Positions 56,826 to 64,000 of a stretch of 64,000 bases of DNA are shown here, one piece after another. The DNA is from Macrostomum hystrix (Eukaryota; Platyhelminthes; Macrostomidae): contig CATNEN010000011.1 of NCBI GenBank assembly GCA_950097015.1, forward strand, positions 2,322,501 through 2,386,500, in the 5' to 3' direction. Made by a program: the position numbers and the translations under genes. Every line of letters begins with the position of its first letter. Position 1 is the stretch's first letter. The notes under the pieces were generated by a model. That model was not told the DNA's origin. It made no database searches and was given only the letters and a program-made list of their open reading frames with translations.

Positions 56826-57773
56826 GTCAGTAAAGCTTTTTAGATAGTTCTTAAGCTAAGTAATATATTACAAAAGTTGCTGAAAGACAGATACATAACT
56901 TAGTTGACAGAATGCATTTTTATGTTAAGCTAAGAATTGAACAACTATTTGCTTTAATTTTCAGCGTCCAGCGGTGGAACTAGTCAATCAGGATCCGTGT
57001 TAACGTACACACCGCCGACAAACAATGCCTGTTACCAAATTACAGCGTGGGGTGCCAAAGGCAGTCAATCTGAAATCGGCGCAGCCGGTGGCTTTGGAGC
57101 CAGAAAAGCAGCCAACTTCCGATTGGCTACGTCGAATACGCTGTACATCATAATTGGCAAACAGGGCAATGGCGCAATGTGCGGCGGCGGCGGTGGTGGC
57201 GGTGGCGGGAGCTTTGTGTACTACCTGGACGGATCTGGAAACTCAAAGCTGCTTTTGGCTGCCGGAGGCGGCGGTGGCGGCGGTGACTTTAATGCCGCAA
57301 GTGTCGGCAGGAACGGCACCAACGGGGCTACCACTGCTTGCAGCACAACCAATTACGGACAGGGTGGCTCCGGGCCTTCGTCCGACGGCTCGGGGGCTGG
57401 CGGTGCTGGCTGGCTCGCGGATGGAAGCGCCGGTGCGGCCACCAACAGTGCCAAGGGTGGCTACGCGGGTCGGAGCTCTTCCGGAAGCTGGGATGGAGGC
57501 AACGGAGGCAATGGAGGAAACTGTTTCGGGGGCTACGGTGGCGGCGGCGGCGGCGGCAGATCCAATGGTGGTACCGAAGCAGGCGGCGGCGGCGGCGGCG
57601 GCTACTCTGGAGGCTGCGGAGGACAGGGTGCAATCAGCAACGGCATGGGCGTCGGTGGCAGCAGCTACGCTGAACCGTCGCTTGGTAAACTGCCGTCGGG
57701 TACTGACGGTGGCAACCCAGATGCTAACGGACGGGTGACCATTACAATCGTGGAAACTTCACTGTGCGATTAA
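55787..57773 (+). CDS. Secreted mucin-like protein with PAN-like and ALK/LTK-type glycine-rich domains (plus paralogue), 2 exons
   Basis: 615 residues, exons 55787-56825 and 56965-57773 (phase 1; intron 139 bp, 'aacag|gtcagt' ... 'attttcag|cg'). Start MDHKLVSAIVLAVLMSSATA is the signal peptide. The cysteine-rich module is almost identical to that of the minus paralogue (one A/T change within RVCAVECTSNTTLC). The stalk is different: seven or eight PTMNPTTTT units, then TTTPTTTTP units. The C-terminal glycine-rich domain (NNACYQITAWGAKG, GGGGGGGGGSFVYYLDG, KLLLAAGGGGGGG, YSGGCGG) is clearly diverged from the paralogue. The same exon boundary before the glycine-rich domain supports duplication. 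No membrane anchor, so secreted or matrix-bound. A TTG-initiated extension of five codons is not favoured over the ATG. Confidence 0.88.
56965..57773 (+). CDS. Plus mucin-like gene exon 2 (glycine-rich domain)
   Basis: Starts after 'ttttcag' and restores Ala across the junction; codes ASSGGTSQSGSVLTYTPPTN and the glycine-rich domain to the TAA at 57771-57773. Downstream AATAAA near 58243 is a possible poly(A) signal. Confidence 0.88.
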
Positions 57774-58080
57774 GTCTTTATGTCTGAAAAAACAACAAAA
57801 TTATTTTTTTGTGGCGAACAATTTATTTTTTACCAAGTTTCTATTTTTAAATCGGTGTCAAATCTAAAAACAAAAATTTAATTTGCAGATACGATAAAAC
57901 GCATCTTTATCTACTCGTGTTCAAATTCTGCCATGATCAATTTATTACTTACGCAAATACAATAACATTAGTTGCGCACCTTCAGCCGTTTTTATTTTTC
58001 TTTTATACGTTGACGAATTACGTATTTACGTATTATTATTATTTATTTAATCAGTGTCGAATTTATCGTAAGATTTAACG

Positions 58081-58368
58081 AATTCCGGTCGTTTCGGCCA
58101 TAGCCGCTTCGGCCAAAAGCCGTTTTGGCCAAAAGCCGAATGAGCATAATAATGCTACATTATGCTACCGAATACTTCGAGCATGTATTCAAATTCTTTG
58201 TCATTGTAAAAGTCAAGTTTGTGCCTTCCATCGTCGCTATCAAATAAAATTAACAACTCTTAAATAAAGTAGAAATTATATAGCCGCAAGAATGTTGTGA
58301 GTTAAAATAAGTATGGGGTCGAACTGGTTTGTGGCCGAAACGGCCTTTGGCCGAAATGACCGGTTACC
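58081..58368. mobile_element. Second foldback-like inverted-repeat element
   Basis: 288 bp flanked by 'gatttaacg' (58072-58080) and 'gatttaatg' (58369-58377), 8 of 9 identical. Left arm 'ccggtcgtttcggcc' followed by 'gcttcggccaaaagccg'; right arm (reverse complement) 'ccggtcatttcggcc' followed by 'aaaggccgtttcggcc'. Centre AT-rich, no coding capacity. Same design as the element at 16.6 kb but unrelated in sequence. Confidence 0.65.
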
Positions 58369-58482
58369 GATTTAATGATGAAGCAATTGTCTGTCAGTCT
58401 AATTGTCTAATTGTGTAGAAAGGGGCGGAAAGAATCAAGACCAACGATCACTTTGATTGGAGTGCAGCGGCCGGTATGCACT

Positions 58483-58528
58483 CAAAGGACCACTAGAAGT
58501 AGTATACTTTACTCTTAGGTGGTCCTTG
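58483..58528. mobile_element. 46-bp inverted-repeat insert with 8-bp duplication
   Basis: Flanked by 'tatgcact' at 58475-58482 and 58529-58536. The ends pair as 'caaaggaccac' against 'gtggtccttg'. This may be a miniature hAT-like remnant (8-bp duplications are typical of hAT) or a palindromic filler. Confidence 0.45.
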
Positions 58529-58536
58529 TATGCACT

Positions 58537-60056
58537 ACGGAATAACATCTTGTGAGCGTTGCCTACCTGGCGGCCTTATTTAGTTAATATACATTAATAT
58601 CAATTTACACTGAGTAGTTTATGCGATTTAGGATCTAATCAGGTTGAAATCAGCTCAGGTGTATTGTTTTTACTAAATATTATATGCATAGGTTTCATGC
58701 CCTTTTATATTCCTGGTAAGAGACGGGCGGCGGTAAGGCTCAGCTCAAAAAATCTTAATTATAATAACAAATCAGTTCAACAGTGTGTACGCGTACAGAA
58801 CTAAACCAATCAAAATACATCGTCAATGTGAGAGCCAAGTTCTTACGCAAGTTCTACTAGGCCTATGTAATCATAGAGTAGAATATAATTGTGCAGAAAT
58901 ACTTGTAAATACATATGCAAATTAAAAGTACGAATAGGCCTAGGAACTAAGAATAATGTATAGTGACTAATATTTCGCATGCAGTATTGTTAGTTATAAC
59001 GAATAAGAGTACAAAATAAGATAGGATTACAAGAAACAAAACTTTGTATATACGATTACGATTAATACAAACTGTGAATAATGAACCTACCGAATACGTT
59101 GGATATGCAGCGTATTTAGGCTAGGCAAGGCCAGGGCAGTAATACTGCTAGTTTAAATCTTCAAAACCTACTACTTAGGCTCGCGCTTTTGCAGCTGTTC
59201 CTAAGATTATCTGCGTGATGTGTGTTAGCATAAAAGTCATTGGAATTCGTATAGGCTACCCAGAGGGCAGACAGACGACCTTGCTTTTTGCTTATCAAAT
59301 TATTTAATATTAGGCTTAGCCTTTAGCACAACACACACGATGAATATTTCGATAGCTTGAAATAAAAAATCAAAATGTTTACCTAAAGAGAAGGCCCCTA
59401 CTAAACCATTTCAATCCTAATATTCACTAATATTCTAATATCCTAATATTCACTCATGACATATATGTCATAAACTTTTAACTAGCTAGGCTCCTAATTG
59501 AATAGCAGCAATTTTTACTAGGCCTAGGCCCTAAAATAATAAATAAATTTAGGAATTGGACCCAACAAACGCACTAACATTAACAAGAACGTCTATACTT
59601 CCAGTACCAGAACCAGTACCAGAACCAGTACCAGAAAAAAATTATGTTATAGCCAACAAAAAATCGACAAGCAACTAATAAAAAGACTTCTAACAGATGA
59701 AATACTTATATATCGGTCCGAAAATATCATTATTGAGAATAAAATTAATAAATATCGACGGACTTGCGCACAACACACAAAAAATGGTTTACTTTCACAA
59801 AACGTTTTCTAATATATTTTTTCATAGAATAAAACAAATTTGCTCAACCAACTGAGTAAACGAATACAAAAAGCGGTTTACTAAATATCGCAACTACTAA
59901 AATCACAACTCAAAACTCACCTCATTAAATGTGTTTGTATAATTTATTTTTTTATAATCATCGTAAACTTCATCAAAAAAACTAAAAATATAACCTCACT
60001 TTTGCGCTTCGCAGGATTATTACTCGTACATCATATACAGCTGAGAGCAATGATAA
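58537..60056. other. Intergenic AT-rich stretch
   Basis: No gene seen. 59,598-59,636 is a short 12-bp array ('ccagtaccagaa', three units). The frequent 'aggcctagg' motif gives no recognisable element. Confidence 0.5.
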
Positions 60057-63000
60057 GGAAGGAAACATTATCTGTGAACACGGCTGTAAAATTTCAGAGC
60101 CCTGACTAGTCGCGTCTCGGAGTTGTAGACCCTCGAGTCCCCCCCCACTCTGATATCTCCCATTTTAAAAGTACTTTTCGTCACCTCACTGAATCTGGTG
60201 GTCAGACGAGGCTAAAAACTCAGATCTGGAAGGAAACATTATCTGTGAACACGGCTGTAAAATTTCAGAGCCCTGACTATTCGCGTCTCGGAGTTGTAGA
60301 CCCTCGAGTCCCCCCCCACTCTGATATCTCCCATTTTAAAAGTACTTTTCGTCACCTCACTGAATCTGGTGGTCAGACGAGGCTAAAAACTCAGATCTGG
60401 AAGGAAACATTATCTGTGAACACGGCTGTAAAATTTCAGAGCCCTGACTATTCGCGTCTCGGAGTTGTAGACCCTCGAGTCCCCCCCACTCTGATATCTC
60501 CCATTTTAAAAGTACTTTTCGTCACCTCACTGAATCTGGTGGTCAGACGAGGCTAAAAACTCAGATCTGGAAGGAAACATTATCTGTAAACACGGCTGTA
60601 AAATTTCAGAGCCCTGACTAGTCGCGTCTCGGAGTTGTAGACCCTCGAGTCCCCCCCACTCTGATATCTCCCATTTTAAAAGTACTTTTCGTCACCTCAC
60701 TGAATCTGGTGGTCAAAAGAAGCTGAAAACTCAGATCTGGAAGGAAACATTATCTGTGAACACGGCTGTAAAATTTCAGAGCCCTGACTAGTCGCGTCTC
60801 GGAGTTGTAGACCCTCGAGTCCCCCCCACTCTGATATCTCCCATTTTAAAAGTACTTTTCGTCACCTCACTGAATCTGGTGGTCAGACGAGGCTAAAAAC
60901 TCAGATCTGGAAGGAAACATTATCTGTGAACACGGCTGTAAAATTTCAGAGCCCTGACTAGTCGCGTCTCGGAGTTGTAGACCCTCGAGTCCCCCCCACT
61001 CTGATATCTCCCATTTTAAAAGTACTTTTCGTCACCTCACTGAATCTGGTGGTCAGACGAGGCTAAAAACTCAGATCTGGAAGGAAACATTATCTGTGAA
61101 CACGGCTGTAAAATTTCAGAGCCCTGACTAGTCGCGTCTCGGAGTTGTAGACCCTCGAGTCCCCCCCACTCTGATATCTCCCATTTTAAAAGTACTTTTC
61201 GTCACCTCACTGAATCTGGTGGTCAGACGAGGCTAAAAACTCAGATCTGGAAGGAAACATTATCTGTGAACACGGCTGTAAAATTTCAGAGCCCTGACTA
61301 GTCGCGTCTCGGAGTTGTAGACCCTCGAGTCCCCCCCACTCTGATATCTCCCATTTTAAAAGTACTTTTCGTCACCTCACTGAATCTGGTGGTCAAAAGA
61401 AGCTGAAAACTCAGATCTGGAAGGAAACATTATCTGTGAACACGGCTGTAAAATTTCAGAGCCCTGACTAGTCGCGTCTCGGAGTTGTAGACCCTCGAGT
61501 CCCCCCCACTCTGATATCTCCCATTTTAAAAGTACTTTTCGTCACCTCACTGAATCTGGTGGTCAGACGATGCTGAAAACTCAGATCTAGAAGGAAACAT
61601 TATCTGTGAACACGGCTGTAAAATTTCAGAGCCCTGACTAGTCGCATCTCGGAGTTGTAGACCCTCGAGTCCCCCCCACTCTGATATCTCCCATTTTAAA
61701 AGTACTTTTCGTCACCTCACTTAATCTGGTGGTCAGACGAGGCTGAAAACTCAGATCTAGAAGGAAACATTATCTGTGAACACGGCTGTAAAATTTCAGA
61801 GCCCTGACTAGTCGCGTCTCGGAGTTGTAGACCCTCGAGTCCCCCCCACTCTGATATCTCCCATTTTAAAAGTACTTTTCGTCACCTCACTGAATCTGGT
61901 GGTCAAAAGAAGCTGAAAACTCAGATCTGGAAGGAAACATTATCTGTGAACACGGCTGTAAAATTTCAGAGCCCTGACTAGTCGCGTCTCGAAGTTGTAG
62001 ACCCTCGAGTCCCCCCCACTCTGATATCTCCCATTTTAAAAGTACTTTTCGTCACCTCACTGAATCTGGTGGTCAAAAGAAGCTGAAAACTCAGATCTGG
62101 AAGGAAACATTATCTGTGAACACGGCTGTAAAATTTCAGAGCCGTGACTAGTCGCGTCTCGGAGTTGTAGACCCTCGAGTCCCCCCCACTCTGATATCTC
62201 CCATTTTAAAAGTACTTTTCGTCACCTCACTGAATCTGGTGGTCAGACGAGGCTGAAAACTCAGATCTGGAAGGAAACATTATCTGTGAACACGGCTGTA
62301 AAATTTCAGAGCCCTGACTAGTCGCGTCTCGGAGTTGTAGACCCTCGAGTCCCCCCCACTCTGATATCTCCCATTTTAAAAGTACTTTTCGTCACCTCAC
62401 TGAATCTGGTGGTCAGACGAGGCTGAAAACTCAGATCTGGAAGGAAACATTATCTGTGAACACGGCTGTAAAATTTCAGAGCCCTGACTAGTCGCGTCTC
62501 GGAGTTGTAGACCCTCGAGTCCCCCCCACTCTGATATCTCCCATTTTAAAAGTACTTTTCGTCACCTCACTGAATCTGGTGGTCAAAAGAAGCTGAAAAC
62601 TCAGATCTGGAAGGAAACATTATCTGTGAACACGGCTGTAAAATTTCAGAGCCCTGACTAGTCGCGTCTCGAAGTTGTAGACCCTCGAGTCCCCCCCACT
62701 CTGATATCTCCCATTTTAAAAGTACTTTTCGTCACCTCACTGAATCTGGTGGTCAAAAGAAGCTGAAAACTCAGATCTGGAAGGAAACATTATCTGTGAA
62801 CATGGCTGTAAAATTTCAGAGCCCTGACTAGTCGCGTCTCGGAGTTGTAGACCCTCGAGTCCCCCCCACTCTGATATCTCCCATTTTAAAAGTACTTTTC
62901 GTCACCTCACTGAATCTGGTGGTCAAAAGAAGCTGAAAACTCAGATCTGGAAGGAAACATTATCTGTGAACACGGCTGTAAAATTTCAGAGCCCTGACTA

Positions 63001-64000
63001 GTCGCGTCTCGGAGTTGTAGACCCTCGAGTCCCCCCCACTCTGATATCTCCCATTTTAAAAGTACTTTTCGTCACCTCACTGAATCTGGTGGTCAGACGA
63101 GGCTAAAAACTCAGATCTGGAAGGAAACATTATCTGTGAACACGGCTGTAAAATTTCAGAGCCCTGACTAGTCGCGTCTCGGAGTTGTAGACCCTCGAGT
63201 CCCCCCCACTCTGATATCTCCCATTTTAAAAGTACTTTTCGTCACCTCACTGAATCTGGTGGTCAAAAGAAGCTGAAAACTCAGATCTGGAAGGAAACAT
63301 TATCTGTGAACACGGCTGTAAAATTTCAGAGCCCTGACTAGTCGCGTCTCGGAGTTGTAGACCCTCGAGTCCCCCCCACTCTGATATCTCCCATTTTAAA
63401 AGTACTTTTCGTCACCTCACTGAATCTGGTGGTCAGACGATGCTGAAAACTCAGATCTAGAAGGAAACATTATCTGTGAACACGGCTGTAAAATTTCAGA
63501 GCCCTGACTAGTCGCATCTCGGAGTTGTAGACCCTCGAGTCCCCCCCACTCTGATATCTCCCATTTTAAAAGTACTTTTCGTCACCTCACTTAATCTGGT
63601 GGTCAGACGAGGCTGAAAACTCAGATCTAGAAGGAAACATTATCTGTGAACACGGCTGTAAAATTTCAGAGCCCTGACTAGTCGCGTCTCGGAGTTGTAG
63701 ACCCTCGAGTCCCCCCCACTCTGATATCTCCCATTTTAAAAGTACTTTTCGTCACCTCACTGAATCTGGTGGTCAAAAGAAGCTGAAAACTCAGATCTGG
63801 AAGGAAACATTATCTGTGAACACGGCTGTAAAATTTCAGAGCCCTGACTAGTCGCGTCTCGAAGTTGTAGACCCTCGAGTCCCCCCCACTCTGATATCTC
63901 CCATTTTAAAAGTACTTTTCGTCACCTCACTGAATCTGGTGGTCAAAAGAAGCTGAAAACTCAGATCTGGAAGGAAACATTATCTGTGAACACGGCTGTA
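60057..64000. repeat. 170-bp satellite array, running off the window
   Basis: About 23 monomers. The first periods are 171 bp (8-C tract), then 170 bp (7-C). Landmarks: 'ggaaggaaacattatctgtg', 'cccccccactctgatatctc', 'ccattttaaaagtacttttc'. Variation sits at the monomer end (ggtcagacgaggct, ggtcaaaagaagct, ggtcagacgatgct). Open frames inside it are not genes. The array continues beyond 64000. Confidence 0.97.
61391..64000. repeat. 11-monomer higher-order repeat (1,870 bp) in the 170-bp satellite
   Basis: Marker variants recur 1,870 bp apart: 'ggtcaaaaga' at 61391/63261, 'ggtcagacgatgct' at 61561/63431, 'ttaatctggt' at 61721/63591. The second copy is cut by the window end. Confidence 0.88.

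Noticed and set aside
60245-60556. 103-codon open frame
   Set aside because: It lies inside the 170-bp satellite and is broken in most other monomers.
60057-64000. CENP-B box in the 170-bp monomer
   Set aside because: 'ttttcgtcacctcactg' looked close, but the required A and CGGG positions do not match.

Overview
This is a eukaryotic, almost certainly invertebrate animal, nuclear window. The evidence is split genes with GT-AG introns and conserved phase, a cell-adhesion molecule with five Ig and two fibronectin III domains, secreted mucin-type proteins with an ALK/LTK-like glycine-rich domain, tRNA-derived SINEs, and a very large load of satellites and minisatellites. The phylum cannot be fixed from the sequence; a lophotrochozoan or flatworm-like animal is only a guess. 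Coding exons are GC-richer than the AT-rich intergenic DNA.

Four multi-exon genes could be assembled by hand, with every splice junction keeping frame. (1) Minus strand, 25726 to 15623: a four-exon NCAM/Fasciclin II-type protein of 856 residues with a C-terminal tail that looks like a GPI signal. (2) Minus strand, 31939 to 28353: a four-exon type II membrane glycosyltransferase of the DXD sugar-binding (GT32-like) family, 375 residues. (3) and (4) A head-to-head pair, minus 53327 to 51368 and plus 55787 to 57773: two-exon secreted paralogues of 613 and 615 residues (signal peptide, cysteine-rich PAN-like domain, Thr/Pro mucin stalk, glycine-rich domain). A decayed retropepsin fragment lies at 34400-34687.

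Layout: 1-10 kb is nearly all minisatellite, including a composite block present in three tandem copies. 10-15 kb is AT-rich with a GC-rich SINE flanked by a 13-bp target duplication. 15-26 kb holds the adhesion gene, with introns full of 16-, 22- and 42-bp arrays, SINEs and a foldback-like transposon. 28-32 kb holds the glycosyltransferase gene, whose last intron is almost entirely a 20-bp array. 32-37 kb is AT-rich. 36.9-46.5 kb is an uninterrupted 25-bp satellite with higher-order repeats. 47-50 kb holds further minisatellites. 51-58 kb holds the mucin-like pair, and small inverted-repeat elements follow at 58 kb. 60 kb to the window end is a 170-bp satellite with an 11-monomer higher-order repeat.

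The main points of interest are structural: minisatellites that fill introns up to the splice sites, two foldback-like elements with 9-bp target duplications (one with an empty-site paralogue inside the window), a likely gene-conversion tract between the inverted mucin paralogues, and nested higher-order structure in both long satellites. The genes do not form an operon or shared pathway, although all four products are predicted to enter the secretory route.
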